A stretch of 64,000 nt of DNA from Paenibacillus azoreducens (GCF_021654775.1 NZ_AP025343.1:6229501-6293500), one strand, 5' to 3'; numbered from the stretch's first letter, positions 16,902 through 26,079 are shown. Notes: generated from the sequence alone by a model not told the origin. A program made the numbers and translations.

Positions 16902-18569
16902 TTATTCAAAGTAAATGCTGCTGTAATACTCCGTTCCGGTTGGAGAAGGCACGTACCCTTTCAAGTTGGCTTTCGCCGCCAAAACTTGCGTCGCATACAC
17001 AAGCGGAATCCATGGAATATCTTTTTTGATGATTTCCTGCGCTTGTTTGTACAGCTCTATGCGTTTGTCTTGGCCCACTTCCTTCTGGGCCTCGATCAAA
17101 ATCTTGTGAAGGTCTTCGTTTACGTAGTAACTGCGGTTGTTGCCAGGAATTGCATCCTTATCAAGCAAGGTGTACAGGAAGTTGTCCGGGTCGCCGTTAT
17201 CTCCATTCCAGCCCATCATGTAAATATCGTCTTTAACGCCTGCTTTTGTATCATCCAGATACGTTGCCCACTCCGGAGATTGAATGTTCACCTTCACACC
17301 GATTTTCTCAAAATCGGCCTGAATCGCTTCCGCCACTTTTTTACCATCCGGCATATAAGGACGGGATACCGGCAGCGCATAGAAGTTAACTGGATCCGGC
17401 AGTCCGTTCGGATAACCCGCTTCAGCCAGCAGCTTTTTAGCTGTATCCAGGTTGTAGTCATAATCCTTGATGCTATCGTTATACCCCCAAAGTGTAGGAG
17501 GCATCGGGTTCACGGCCGGAGTGGCTTGTCCGGCAAAAAACGCATCGATAATGCCCTGCTTGTTAACCGCGTGGCTCAGGGCCTCTCTGACTTTCACGTT
17601 GTCAAAAGGTTTTTTCTTCAGGTTGAAGCCAAGATAGGCGAGGTTAAAGGGCGGACGGTCGATTTTCTGCAGATCGCTTTTGCCTTTAAGGGCGGACAAA
17701 TCATCCGGATTCAAATCTTCCATAATGTCGATTTCACCGTTTTGCAGCGCATTAAAGCGCGCGGTGTTGTCGGGGATGGACCGTACGATGACTTTATTCA
17801 GCTTCGGCAGTCCCGGCTTCCAGTAGTTCGGATTTTTCTCGAGGGTAATGGAGTCGTTCCGCTTCCACTCTTTGAATACAAAAGGACCCGTACCTACCGG
17901 CTCGTTTTTAAAATTCTCTTTTTTCTCCTTGACCGCCGTCGGGCTGGCGATGCCAAAGGAGGTCATGGCGATATTTTGCAGGAACGGGGCCTGCGGATTT
18001 GCCAGCGTAAATTCTACCGTATTCGCATCAACCGCTTTGACATCCTTGATGACACGGGAGCCGTCCGGTCCAAACTGGGAATCATAGTAATCGAAGGAAT
18101 CGCCTTCAAACTTGAATTCGCTTTTCGGATCGGTCCAGCGCTTGAAGTTGAATACGACAGCATCCGCATTAAAATCCGTACCATCATGGAATTTCACGCC
18201 TTGGCGCAGCTTGAACGTATACTTCAGACCATCCGGGGATACCTCCCAGCTTTCGGCCAGCGACGGCTCCACCTCGGTTGTCCCTTCTTTATACTGCAGC
18301 AGCGAATCAAAGATCTGATGTCCGATTTTCAGCGACTCGCCGTCGGTTACGATGGCCGGGTCCAGTGATGCGGAGTCTCCGCCGCGCCCGAATACGAGCG
18401 TATCCTGCGTTTTTTTATCCTCCGGCTTCGGTTCTTCTTTTTTCTCGGTGTTGTCCGTTGTTTTGGGCGTTTCGGTTGCCTGATTTCCGTCACTTTTGCC
18501 GCCGCATCCCGCAAGCGCAAATACCAGTATCATCGTCAGTGCCAGGAAAACGCTTGTCCATTTCTTCAT
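16902..18569 (-). CDS. Peptide-binding lipoprotein of an ABC importer (solute-binding family 5, OppA/DppE type)
   Basis: 555 residues. A lipoprotein signal ends in the lipobox LAGC near residues 20-23, then a charged low-complexity linker. The mature protein has the family 5 marks LVFGRGGDSASLDPAIVTDG, LAESWEVSPDGLKYTFKLRQGVKFHDG and LNLKKKPF-type mid-region LGFNLKKKPFDNVKVREALSHAVN. It captures peptides outside the membrane for the two permeases. The ATPase genes lie upstream, separated by a 590-bp gap with a MITE-like element, so this half may have its own promoter. Confidence 0.93.
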   Translation of the reverse strand: MKKWTSVFLALTMILVFALAGCGGKSDGNQATETPKTTDNTEKKEEPKPEDKKTQDTLVFGRGGDSASLDPAIVTDGESLKIGHQIFDSLLQYKEGTTEVEPSLAESWEVSPDGLKYTFKLRQGVKFHDGTDFNADAVVFNFKRWTDPKSEFKFEGDSFDYYDSQFGPDGSRVIKDVKAVDANTVEFTLANPQAPFLQNIAMTSFGIASPTAVKEKKENFKNEPVGTGPFVFKEWKRNDSITLEKNPNYWKPGLPKLNKVIVRSIPDNTARFNALQNGEIDIMEDLNPDDLSALKGKSDLQKIDRPPFNLAYLGFNLKKKPFDNVKVREALSHAVNKQGIIDAFFAGQATPAVNPMPPTLWGYNDSIKDYDYNLDTAKKLLAEAGYPNGLPDPVNFYALPVSRPYMPDGKKVAEAIQADFEKIGVKVNIQSPEWATYLDDTKAGVKDDIYMMGWNGDNGDPDNFLYTLLDKDAIPGNNRSYYVNEDLHKILIEAQKEVGQDKRIELYKQAQEIIKKDIPWIPLVYATQVLAAKANLKGYVPSPTGTEYYSSIYFE

Positions 18570-18591
18570 TGTTTTTTCCCCTTTCTTTTGT

Positions 18592-18613
18592 GGCTCAATA
18601 CATAAATTAGTAC
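18592..18613 (-). repeat. Conserved GTATTGAGCC-type upstream element, copy 1
   Basis: Reverse strand reads ACTAATTTATGTATTGAGCC just before the RBS of the binding-protein gene. Near-matches occur upstream of two other leftward genes (52177 and 57328). Role unknown; it could be the end of a further repeat family. Confidence 0.4.
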
Positions 18614-18669
18614 TTGATATGAAGCGATTGGAGCGCCGAACCCCCAGATCGTTTCGAAGGTTTGCTGTG

Positions 18670-18868
18670 TTATATAAGTTGAACTAATGTTATGAACGGA
18701 TGGAGGCAGCCGGATGAAATGTTCTTTCGATCGCTGTTGTTCACGGATTTCTATGATTAAAGCTCATTTATGGTCGAAATCCGCTCACAAAGGCGAACGC
18801 TGACGCTTCTCCAGAATCATTTCCTCCTCTTGCCTATTCCTTTTCTTTTCATTTAATCAACTTACATT
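18670..18868. mobile_element. MITE-like element, copy 3, inside the peptide transporter locus
   Basis: Starts TTATATAAGTTGAACTAATG and ends near TTTAATCAACTTACATTG, with the inner marks GGATGGAGGCAGCCGG and CTTTCGATCGCTGTTG. The right end is more worn than in copies 1 and 2. It separates the ATPase genes from the binding protein and permeases. To its right (about 18905-18945) is the GAAGCAGCTTTTTTTCAAAA hairpin also seen inside copy 2; the remaining bases to 19159 show nothing. Confidence 0.65.
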
Positions 18869-19159
18869 GCTTTCCTGCCGAAAGCTTTTAGGCGAACACA
18901 GCATACGCTTCCGAAGCAGCTTTTTTTCAAAAAGCTTTCAGCTTCTCAAGAATCGACTCTGCTTCCTGCGCTCCTTCCGCTTCTCCTGCTTCTTTTCAAA
19001 AACTAATTTCAGAGAGTTGAGCCTCTTTTCATCACGGTTAAATGTTTATATGCGGACTCTGCTTTTCACAGGTAAGAGAAGCCTGCCTTTGCAAAGCCTT
19101 CAAGCAGCAGCTAAGCCGCATTAAACCGAAATTGTCGCTTGCCAGTGGCATCAGTATCG

Positions 19160-20131
19160 CTAAGGTGCGTACAAATGGCATGCCGTCAGATGCCCATCCC
19201 CGGTATCGAGAAGCTGAGGGCGAACCTCGCTGCAGATTTGCATCGCCTGCGGACATCTCGTATGGAAAGCGCAGCCTACCGGCGCATTGGCCGGGCTCGG
19301 CACTTCCCCTTGCAAAATAATCCGCTCCCGCTTCAAATCCGGATCAGGTTCCGGCACGGCTGACAGCAAAGCCTGGGTGTAAGGATGCCGCGGCGTCTCG
19401 TATAAACGCTGTTTATCCGCAATTTCAACGATTCGTCCGAGGTACATCACCGCCACGCGGTCGCAAATATGTTTGACCACGCTCAAATCATGCGCGATAA
19501 AAATATAAGTCAGCTTAAATTCGGTTTGCAGATCCTGCAGCAGGTTAATAACCTGGGACTGGATGGATACGTCCAGCGCCGATACCGGCTCATCCGCTAC
19601 AATCAGTTTGGGCTGAAGCGCCAGCGCCCGGGCAATTCCGATCCGCTGCCGCTGTCCCCCCGAAAATTGATGCGGGTAACGGTGCAAATGCGTCCGGGTC
19701 AATCCGACCACTTCAATCAGCTTGGCGATTCGCTGCTGCCGCTCTTTGCGACTCGAAATTCCATGCACGATCAGCGGTTCTTCTAAAATGCGCTGCACAG
19801 AGTGGCGCGGATCAAGCGAAGAAAACGGGTCCTGAAATACGATCTGCATATCCCGCCGCTGCCTTCGCATCTCCTCTGAGGACAGCTCCGTAATCTCCCG
19901 GCCTTCGAATCGGACGTTGCCGCCGCTTGGCTCGATCAGGCGCAAAATGGAGCGCCCCGTCGTAGACTTGCCACATCCCGATTCGCCCACCAACCCGAAT
20001 GTCTCGCCGCGCCGGACGGAGAACGAAATGTCGTCTACGGCTTTCACCTGCCCCACCGTTTTGTTCCACAAACCTTTCCGGATCGGAAAATATTTTTTCA
20101 GATGCTCAACCTCAAGCAACGTATCATTCAT
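19160..20131 (-). CDS. Oligopeptide/dipeptide ABC transporter ATPase (OppF/DppF type)
   Basis: 323 residues. Walker [18 protein letters not shown]-loop [16 protein letters not shown], signature [16 protein letters not shown], Walker [15 protein letters not shown] and switch histidine FIAHDLSVV are all present. The C-terminal oligopeptide_C/ABC extension ends with cysteines ([21 protein letters not shown]) as in DppF/OppF. It hydrolyses ATP to power uptake. Its ATG overlaps the stop codon of the upstream ATPase (ATGA), coupling the two. Confidence 0.94.
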   Translation of the reverse strand: MNDTLLEVEHLKKYFPIRKGLWNKTVGQVKAVDDISFSVRRGETFGLVGESGCGKSTTGRSILRLIEPSGGNVRFEGREITELSSEEMRRQRRDMQIVFQDPFSSLDPRHSVQRILEEPLIVHGISSRKERQQRIAKLIEVVGLTRTHLHRYPHQFSGGQRQRIGIARALALQPKLIVADEPVSALDVSIQSQVINLLQDLQTEFKLTYIFIAHDLSVVKHICDRVAVMYLGRIVEIADKQRLYETPRHPYTQALLSAVPEPDPDLKRERIILQGEVPSPANAPVGCAFHTRCPQAMQICSEVRPQLLDTGDGHLTACHLYAP

Positions 20132-21117
20132 ACGGCATCCTCCTGTCGGTTTTCATGCAGCCAGCATCTGCACCGATGCCCGGATTCCTGCTCCACCAGA
20201 TTTGGCAGCGCTTCCAGGCATTTCGGCATGACGCTCGGGCAACGCTCGGCAAAGCGGCATCCCTGCATATTTTTGCTGAGGATTGGAACATTGCCTGGAA
20301 TAGAATACAACCGAGCCCTGGTCTCGTTCATGCGCGGCACAGATTGAATTAACCCTTGCGTATAAGGGTGTAGCGGCCTTTTGAAAATATCGCGTACGCT
20401 TCCCTCTTCCACCACTTTGCCTGCATACATCACCGCAACCCGGTGGCACATCTCCGCAACCACGCCAAGATCATGTGTAATCATCATGACAGCCATACCC
20501 TGCTCTTCGTTCAGCCGCCGTATCAAATCCAGAATCTGTGCCTGAATGGTCACGTCAAGCGCCGTTGTCGGCTCATCGGCAATCAACACATCGGGGTTAC
20601 AAGTGATCGACATCGCAATCATCACCCGCTGCCTCATGCCGCCGGATAGCTGATGGGGATACTCATCAATAATCGACTCTGCCCTGGCAATACCCACCTT
20701 TTTCAGCATTTCAAGCGTCAAAGCTCTTGCTTCCTTTTTGGTGATCTTTCTGTGCTCCCGAATGGTTTCCACAATCTGATGCCCCACCGTAAACAGCGGA
20801 TTTAGCGACGTCATCGGTTCCTGAAAAATCATCGAGATGCAGTTGCCGCGTATTTTACGCATCTCCCGTTCACTCATCGCCGTGATATCCTGATCTTTGA
20901 ACAGGATCGATCCGCTAACGATTTTGCCCGGCGGACTCGGTACCAGCTTTAGCACCGACAGCGAAGTGACGCTTTTGCCGCAGCCGGATTCCCCAACGAC
21001 GCCAAGCACCTCACCCGGATTCACATGCAGATCGACGCCGTCAACTGCCGGAATCTCGCCGCGATCCGTGAAAAAATGCGTCCTCAAATCCTTGATTTCG
21101 AGTATGGGTTTGTCCAT
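20128..21117 (-). CDS. Oligopeptide/dipeptide ABC transporter ATPase (OppD/DppD type)
   Basis: 329 residues with Walker [18 protein letters not shown]-loop [17 protein letters not shown], signature [15 protein letters not shown], Walker [16 protein letters not shown] and [15 protein letters not shown]. The cysteine-containing tail [17 protein letters not shown] is typical of OppD/DppD. First gene of the locus; RBS AAAGGAG lies 7 nt before ATG. With its partner, the binding protein and two permeases it makes a full importer in the order D-F-A-B-C. Confidence 0.94.
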   Translation of the reverse strand: MDKPILEIKDLRTHFFTDRGEIPAVDGVDLHVNPGEVLGVVGESGCGKSVTSLSVLKLVPSPPGKIVSGSILFKDQDITAMSEREMRKIRGNCISMIFQEPMTSLNPLFTVGHQIVETIREHRKITKKEARALTLEMLKKVGIARAESIIDEYPHQLSGGMRQRVMIAMSITCNPDVLIADEPTTALDVTIQAQILDLIRRLNEEQGMAVMMITHDLGVVAEMCHRVAVMYAGKVVEEGSVRDIFKRPLHPYTQGLIQSVPRMNETRARLYSIPGNVPILSKNMQGCRFAERCPSVMPKCLEALPNLVEQESGHRCRCWLHENRQEDAV

Positions 21118-22150
21118 GTAAAAACTCCTTTGGGTTTGTGATAGTTTTGAGATTTATAGAACAGATTGAACAAAAAAGAGGTTAGCTGTAAAATGATCGG
21201 CTGTTCCCAATTGCGTGCAGTGGCGGACCTCTATCATGCAATTCACATCGCGCGTTGGAAGCTACGCGATAGTGAGGGATTGGTTGACCGTGTCTGAAAG
21301 AGCAAATGAAGCAGCCCGGTTGCTGCTCTAATACGTTTTCAGCTTCGTTTTTTAAATCCGTTCCGGATATGATGCGAGTGACCGCTACAGCTATGAAATT
21401 GTTGCTTCCGAACTTGCTGTTAAAGGTCGCTTCCCCAAAGTTACAGCGCTTAAAGTTACAAAAGATACAGGATATCTCCTTAGTTCATGTCAGCTTGAAT
21501 GAATTCAGCTTTGGTTCAGGCGAATAGAGCGAGTGCAGATAATAGGCAGTAAATAGTGGTGTAAGATTGTGTTGTGAGTCACAGAAATAAAAACCGACTT
21601 TTTTTGTGCGTAACTTGAAAGATTGTTTGGTAGAATAGTTGAATGTGCTTGCTACGTAGAAGTGTGTATCGAGTTATAAGATCGATTGTTTTATTGAAAA
21701 TATCGTTGTTTAATAAAAAACTTTACTACAAGATTCAAGCTCTTTCAAGAAAAATTTTACAAATTTTATAAAAATATTCAGACAAAAAATCCAATTAAAT
21801 AACAAAAGCGGACAACAAAAAACAGGAAAACACAAAATAAGGGACCGTTCTCGGGCTATATTTTGCATTTTGCGAGCTGATTCGTTGTGATTTTACAAGC
21901 TTTAAGGACGATTTTGGAGAAGATAATGTTTTGGAATAAAAAGGGGGCGGAGGTAGAAGTTTGAGGTTTTTTGCATGAAATGAGTGTTTTTTAGGGGAGT
22001 GTGGAGATAGAGTGATGAGATAGATATAGGGATTATTTGGGATGTTCGTAGTTCGGAAAAGCTTGATATAGTCTTGATCGGACAAAAATGGAGGAATAAA
22101 CCTATTGATTCTGCAGCCGCGGTATATGCCCTATCTTATTATTCTACTTT
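21118..22150. other. Intergenic region between tailocin T1 and the ABC importer
   Basis: About 1 kb, becoming very AT-rich toward 21700-21800. No convincing gene was found; open frames here lack RBS and family features. The part from about 21855 to 22150 resembles 40735-40865, the matching place downstream of tailocin T2, so it belongs to the duplicated tailocin unit. Confidence 0.5.
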
Positions 22151-22195
22151 TAAAAAATAGAATCTCCCCTGTCCAAAAAAAACTGGCAGGGGATT
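22151..22195 (-). terminator. Terminator of tailocin T1 operon
   Basis: Reverse strand AATCCCCTGCCAG and GGACAGGGGAGATT form a stem around a T-rich loop, followed by TCTATTTTTTAAAAG. An almost identical hairpin ends T2 at 40868-40910. Confidence 0.8.
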
Positions 22196-22244
22196 TATTA
22201 TACAATCGAGATTTGAGAAGTCTCTCTTTTTAAGCACCAAAATT

Positions 22245-23180
22245 TCATGCTTTCAGCTTCCGAATCGCTGCCAAAATATCAGGGTCAAGAAGTCCCATGT
22301 TATACATCATTTGCAGCGCCGAAAGTTCCGGAACGGATTTATCCGCCGAGGTTGCAATTGCCTCTACGCCTTTTTGTTTACCGGATATCACCGCAGGTTC
22401 AGCCCATTTTGGCAAAGGCTCCTTGCCGGACATGTTCAGCTTTTTCTCCAGCGCTGTGATTCTCTTTTCCAGTTCCGCGACTGTTTCCATCGGTTTTTCA
22501 CGCTCCGGTGATGTCTTTTTTCCATACTTTGCTCTTAGTTCAGCAGCTGTTCCGGCAAACTCATTCAAATCAACAGGTCCGCTGATCCCCGCCACCTTGC
22601 GGTCTCCATTTGGTAGCGTGCCACCGACTTGTCCGTCGCTGTACTGCCAAAAATCCCAACTTTTCCAGCCGGATGCATCCACTGGCGCCTGATTGCTGTA
22701 GCGGGCAATCCATAATGGATAATCGCTTAGTCCGCTAAAATTGCCTATAAATGCCGGATAGGTGTACAGCATGGGCGTAACCCCGGTCAGCCGCCGGATT
22801 TCTTCTAAAAAGGCTTTGGCATTAGCGGTAAGGGTCGCTTTGGATAAATTCTGCTTGTTGCTTTCATAATCCAAAACAAAAGGCAGTTCAAATTCGTCTG
22901 CGCCCCCAGCCGTCTGAATCGCTTGATAAAAAACTTGCGCTGCGGCTCGGGCCTTGTCCGCTGTCGTCACCGCATCGTCCATGTAATGATATGCGCCAAC
23001 CAGCAGCCCTGCGGCTTTAGCGCCTTTAACGTTAGCTAAGAATTGGGGGTCTATTTTGTTTTGGGTCGCTTTGATGAAAGCAAACGAGATTCCGGATGCT
23101 GCGACTTTGGGCCAGTCAATGACGCCTTGCCAATGCGATACGTCGATGCCTTGGGCGTTGCTTTTATTTCGGGTTTGCAT
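22245..23180 (-). CDS. T1 endolysin: GH25 muramidase (lysozyme)
   Basis: 311 residues. Residues ~8-210 are a glycoside hydrolase 25 domain: QGIDVSHWQGVIDWPKV with the first catalytic Asp, FIKATQNKIDPQF, GAYHYMDDAV, LPFVLDYESNKQ with the catalytic acid pair, and LYTYPAFIGN. After a charged linker (SPEREKPMETVAELEKRITALEKK, coiled coil) comes a short C-terminal module ending AAIRKLKA. It cuts the glycan backbone of the producer's own wall for particle release; export needs the holin genes upstream. It overlaps the holin gene by 17 bp. By my count it differs from the T2 copy at about 16 residues. Confidence 0.93.
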   Translation of the reverse strand: MQTRNKSNAQGIDVSHWQGVIDWPKVAASGISFAFIKATQNKIDPQFLANVKGAKAAGLLVGAYHYMDDAVTTADKARAAAQVFYQAIQTAGGADEFELPFVLDYESNKQNLSKATLTANAKAFLEEIRRLTGVTPMLYTYPAFIGNFSGLSDYPLWIARYSNQAPVDASGWKSWDFWQYSDGQVGGTLPNGDRKVAGISGPVDLNEFAGTAAELRAKYGKKTSPEREKPMETVAELEKRITALEKKLNMSGKEPLPKWAEPAVISGKQKGVEAIATSADKSVPELSALQMMYNMGLLDPDILAAIRKLKA

Positions 23181-23445
23181 TATGTTCCTCCTTTTTTGTG
23201 GCTTGTTTTACAAGTTGGTTGCCATAGACAGCAAACGCGCCTGTGAGCACGCCTTGAATCAGTGCTTCTGGTCCAAAACCAAGCATCCATACCGTGATCA
23301 GCACCGCAACCAAAGTCACGATATATACAATCGTCCAATCAGGTATACGCGGCGTTTGTTTAAGGGCATATCCGACAACCCAACATAGAGCGACGACGAC
23401 TAGCAATCTGGTATCGATTAGTTCGTAAATGGTGTCCCAATTCAT
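23164..23445 (-). CDS. T1 holin (Hol44/holin 5_2-like)
   Basis: 93 residues from ATG 23445 (AAAGGATG upstream); the T2 copy supports this start. Short helix MNWDTIYELI, then three likely membrane spans (LLVVVALCWVVGYAL; WTIVYIVTLVAVLITVWML; ALIQGVLTGAFAVYGNQL) and a basic tail. This matches the phage holin superfamily V pattern. It would form membrane lesions that release the GH25 enzyme. Nearly identical to the T2 holin at 41876-42151. Confidence 0.88.
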   Translation of the reverse strand: MNWDTIYELIDTRLLVVVALCWVVGYALKQTPRIPDWTIVYIVTLVAVLITVWMLGFGPEALIQGVLTGAFAVYGNQLVKQATKKEEHNANPK

Positions 23446-23465
23446 GTATATCATCCTTTCACATG

Positions 23466-23747
23466 TTATTTTTCTTCGAGCTTATCCAGCCGTTTATGGG
23501 CCTGCTTGGTTGATTCCTCAACCCGCGTGACCCGTTCGGACAACCCGTCTACCCGCTGCCCCTGCATACGCAGATCCACCTTGATATCATCAACACCGCG
23601 TTTGATATACTCGACATCCGTTTGCAGCGTTGCTCCGGCTTCCACTTCTTTCGTCATGTCCTCTTTGACTGTTCTGGCCCTCCCTAGCCAACCCAGCGCA
23701 ATGCCACTAATTGCGGACACCACGGCAATCATTGCTTCCCATTCCAT
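23466..23747 (-). CDS. T1 XhlA-like membrane/coiled-coil lysis accessory protein, N-terminal anchor
   Basis: 93 residues from ATG 23747 (AGAGGTG upstream). One N-terminal span (MIAVVSAISGIALGWLG) is followed by a long coiled coil (VDDIKVDLRMQGQRVDGLSERVTRVEESTKQAHKRLD). It stands where PBSX has xhlA, next to the holin. Unlike the T2 counterpart (42177-42425), whose span is at the C-terminus as in classical XhlA, the membrane segment here is at the N-terminus, so the two are not simple copies. Confidence 0.7.
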   Translation of the reverse strand: MEWEAMIAVVSAISGIALGWLGRARTVKEDMTKEVEAGATLQTDVEYIKRGVDDIKVDLRMQGQRVDGLSERVTRVEESTKQAHKRLDKLEEK

Positions 23748-23760
23748 CCCGTCACCTCTT

Positions 23761-23793
23761 AAAAAGTAATGCCCTCGAATTGGCTCCGAGGGC
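23761..23793 (-). terminator. Hairpin between the T1 fibre and lysis modules
   Basis: GCCCTCG (23771-23777) pairs with CGAGGGC (23787-23793); on the reverse strand it is followed by ATTAC and five T. The matching hairpin in T2 is at 42444-42476. It could lower lysis gene expression relative to structural genes. Confidence 0.65.
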
Positions 23794-23827
23794 ATAAAAA
23801 ATACGCCTATGCGGCGCTGTCTGTTTG

Positions 23828-23968
23828 TTATGCAGTTGCTATCAGGTCGGTTCGATCTTTCTCCGTTAAATATGAGTCAATTCCGACCTTAAGATCAAGA
23901 CGCTTAGCAAGCATGAATGGATAGGTGTACACGCCGTCGATAATACGCTGCCCCATATAGAGTCCCAT
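23828..23968 (-). CDS. Small XkdX/CD1375-like tail-region protein
   Basis: 46 residues: begins MGLYMGQRIIDGVYTYPFML, then AKRLDLKVG, and ends in TDLIATA. RBS TTGGAGG about 9 nt before ATG. Small proteins of this style (aromatic start, a phrase like QRIIDGVYTY) follow fibre genes in PBSX-type and diffocin-type clusters; the function is not known. T2 retains only a stub of it near 42495-42520, which suggests deletion there. Confidence 0.65.
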   Translation of the reverse strand: MGLYMGQRIIDGVYTYPFMLAKRLDLKVGIDSYLTEKDRTDLIATA

Positions 23969-23992
23969 TACTGCGCACCTCCAAGGATCATG

Positions 23993-24250
23993 TCATCCAT
24001 TGCTTTTTTGCATTAAAGCAAGCTGCTCCTCCAAATCTTTAACGCGCTCGGCGTCCGTAGGCGGACGGTCAACCTCTTGCCAATAAAGCGCCCCGGATGC
24101 AGGATCTCGCATCAAGATTAAATCTTTCCTGCCTTCAACCTGCGGTTTCTCGGGCAGGTATTCATAATCGATCCCGTTTGGTTCAAGTTCTTCGATTCTC
24201 CGAACAAGTTCATTGCCATCTGCATTTGGTTCTGTCCATATTCTAAACAT
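23993..24250 (-). CDS. XkdW-like small phage protein following the glycine-rich fibre
   Basis: 85 residues from ATG 24250 (MFRIWTEPNADGNELVRRIEE). Contains a segment DLILMRDPASGALYWQEVDRPPTDAERVKDLEEQLALMQ ending in a coiled coil, similar in layout to the 144-residue protein at 25633. Such genes sit between fibre and XkdX in PBSX-like loci. No function is known; fibre attachment or assembly is a guess. Confidence 0.55.
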   Translation of the reverse strand: MFRIWTEPNADGNELVRRIEELEPNGIDYEYLPEKPQVEGRKDLILMRDPASGALYWQEVDRPPTDAERVKDLEEQLALMQKSNG

Positions 24251-24261
24251 TTCAGTCCCCC

Positions 24262-25296
24262 TTACCAAGTAATGATCACCATACCGTCTCCACCTTTTCC
24301 ACCGTTATAGTTTGTAGATCCATAATATCCTCCGCCTCCACCGGCTCCAACGCCCCCGTTTCCACCAGGCTGGCCGGAACGGCATCCCCCTCCGTCACCA
24401 CCTTTATAATATATTCCTGGGCCGCCAACGCCAAACGACACTTCTAGTCCCATGTCCCCTGGCGAACCTCCGCCTTGTCCTATATCCCCGCTATTCCTAC
24501 CACTATTTCCATCGCAACCTGTGTAACCTGAGATTTGATATGGTGCATATTTTAGTGTGGCTATGGTTCCTATGTTAGGCGCACCATTAATAGGCACGCT
24601 AGAATCACCAGTCCGGTATAGATTCCCACCTCTACCTCCATATCCTGAATCCATGGCAGTTCCATGTAAACCGGGGCCCCCACCATAGGCGGTGTATGAG
24701 CCTACAGAGGAACTTCCACCTGCTGTCCCACCAAAATCGATATTAAAAGTGCCACCAGCACCACCTTTCCCTACGACGACAGCTAGTTTTTGTCCGGGAA
24801 CAACTGGAAGCGTCAGCATTAAATATGCGCCTGCTCCACCACCTCCACCAACATTATAGGTTGTAAGATGGCCTGCTCCACCACCTCCACCAGCCCCCCA
24901 AATCCTCGCATTTATTCGCGATATTCCATCTGGAACTTCAAAAGTGTATGTGCCTGGGACATTATAAATTTTTTCTCCTGGTGGTACTTGATCCCCCCCT
25001 TCACCCTGTAAGATAAAAGCCGAGCCGTCCCAAAACAATGTGTATACACTAGCGTAGAGCTTCGCGTTGTTGCCGTTAGCCTTTTTGATAGGATGTGACG
25101 TGCCGTCATTGATCTTAAGTGTTGGTGCTGTAGAACTTGCGGCATTGAATTTTATAGTGAATTTTTGATTTATGTCGATAGGTATATTGGTTGTTATGCT
25201 GAAGGCATCTCCGTTATTAGAGGTTGTACCGAGATACGGTACGAGATTTACAATTGCCGATGAATCTAGCTCTTGTAAAGTGATTCCCTTAGCCAT
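24262..25296 (-). CDS. T1 glycine-rich tail fibre (second fibre cassette)
   Basis: 344 residues. The N-terminal third (AKGITLQELDSSAIVNLVPYLG and the stretch to LFWDGSAFIL) resembles baseplate-attachment domains of phage fibres. From about residue 125 the protein turns into a glycine-rich lattice with many G-G-G-G-G runs (RIWGAGGGGGAG, GKGGAGG, GGDGGGCRSGQPGGNGG) ending MVIITW. Polyglycine-helix sandwiches of this kind form tips of receptor-binding fibres. It probably selects the target cell. RBS GAAAGGAGAATG upstream. Base composition is more repetitive than neighbours. Confidence 0.7.
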   Translation of the reverse strand: MAKGITLQELDSSAIVNLVPYLGTTSNNGDAFSITTNIPIDINQKFTIKFNAASSTAPTLKINDGTSHPIKKANGNNAKLYASVYTLFWDGSAFILQGEGGDQVPPGEKIYNVPGTYTFEVPDGISRINARIWGAGGGGGAGHLTTYNVGGGGGAGAYLMLTLPVVPGQKLAVVVGKGGAGGTFNIDFGGTAGGSSSVGSYTAYGGGPGLHGTAMDSGYGGRGGNLYRTGDSSVPINGAPNIGTIATLKYAPYQISGYTGCDGNSGRNSGDIGQGGGSPGDMGLEVSFGVGGPGIYYKGGDGGGCRSGQPGGNGGVGAGGGGGYYGSTNYNGGKGGDGMVIITW

Positions 25297-25337
25297 GTGT
25301 ATTCATTCTCCTTTCTACGGTTTAACTATGAGCAAGA

Positions 25338-25445
25338 TTAGTCAGCAATGGCTTGTTTAAGTTCTTTCACTTACTCAGATAATGGTGCATGATATACCTT
25401 GTAGCGGCGAATGTGGAAAGGATTAACATTATAGGAGCCAGTCAT
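25338..25445 (-). pseudogene. Possible small ORF interrupted by one in-frame TAA
   Basis: ATG at 25445 follows GAAGG; 24 codons (MTGSYNVNPFHIRRYKVYHA...) lead to TAA at 25371, and the same frame continues with VKELKQAIAD before the next TAA at 25338. It could be a small gene with a nonsense mutation, or chance. Confidence 0.25.
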
Positions 25446-25450
25446 TACAA

Positions 25451-25582
25451 CTAGCCTTCTGCTAAATGTTCTAGTCCACTGTCTTCAAGAATCTCTTTAA
25501 CACCCGTCTGAAGAGTTGCCGGAACCTCAGAATATTTGGTCTTGCCCAAAATTACGCGCTGTGCAAAAAACATTGCTATCAT
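25451..25582 (-). CDS. CD1375-family small phage protein
   Basis: 43 residues from ATG 25582, with AGGAGG 7 nt upstream. Reads MIAMFFAQRVILGKTKYSEV then PATLQTGVKEILEDSGLEHL. This pattern (M-I-A-x-x-x-A-x-x-I-x-x-G-K, then VPxxLxxxVKEIL) matches the CD1375-like family named after a gene of the Clostridioides diffocin region. Its role is unknown. It closes the first T1 fibre cassette. Confidence 0.75.
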   Translation of the reverse strand: MIAMFFAQRVILGKTKYSEVPATLQTGVKEILEDSGLEHLAEG

Positions 25583-25632
25583 GTCCTCGCCTCCTTTCAT
25601 GTGAGACATGAACCAGTAAAACAGCTTGGTTA

Positions 25633-26067
25633 TCACTGGTACACTTTCTGCGCCATCTCAGCTATGACATCCTCGATAAAGTCAGAACGATCAGAGAGAG
25701 CAGTATTTTGAGCTTTCATCAAATTGTTTTCTTCTTGTAGCTTCTTGATCTGCTCGGTAAGTGGTGGTTGTGGCACTGGATCAGGATTTTCTGAATCGTC
25801 TGGATCAGGATAGATGAACAGTATCTTCCCTGTCCCCGGATCAAAACACCAACTTTTAGCCTTTGCAAATTCTTCGGCGAATTGTCCAGGTTCAAACGTG
25901 GTCATCTCGATAGTGTTCGGGTCTAATTCACGTAACTGGATATAGACATCAAAATCCTCTTCCTTTGTTGACTCAATACCTGCAGCCATCTCGCTGCGCT
26001 GGGCAATAATATTCCCTGTCGATTTCACCCAAAAAAATCTTCTTCCAAGCGGTTTAATCTCTCCCAT
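25633..26067 (-). CDS. XkdW-like protein with C-terminal coiled coil
   Basis: 144 residues. N-terminal GEIKPLGRRFFWVKSTGNIIAQ, a middle with SWCFDPGTGKILFIYPDPDDSE, a proline linker and a coiled coil (LTEQIKKLQEENNLMKAQ). It sits between the fibre-side genes and the CD1375-like gene. Similar layout to the product of 23993-24250. Function unknown; possibly fibre assembly. Confidence 0.55.
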   Translation of the reverse strand: MGEIKPLGRRFFWVKSTGNIIAQRSEMAAGIESTKEEDFDVYIQLRELDPNTIEMTTFEPGQFAEEFAKAKSWCFDPGTGKILFIYPDPDDSENPDPVPQPPLTEQIKKLQEENNLMKAQNTALSDRSDFIEDVIAEMAQKVYQ

Positions 26068-26079
26068 GGTCCATCCCCC

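Noticed and set aside
16986..18368. 460-codon plus-strand frame
   Set aside because: Antisense of the peptide-binding lipoprotein, with Arg/Phe-rich shadow composition.
21795..22085. 96-codon reverse-strand frame upstream of the importer
   Set aside because: Low-complexity AT-rich text (Ser/Pro/Lys), no RBS; the region matches the T2 downstream sequence, where the frame is not kept.
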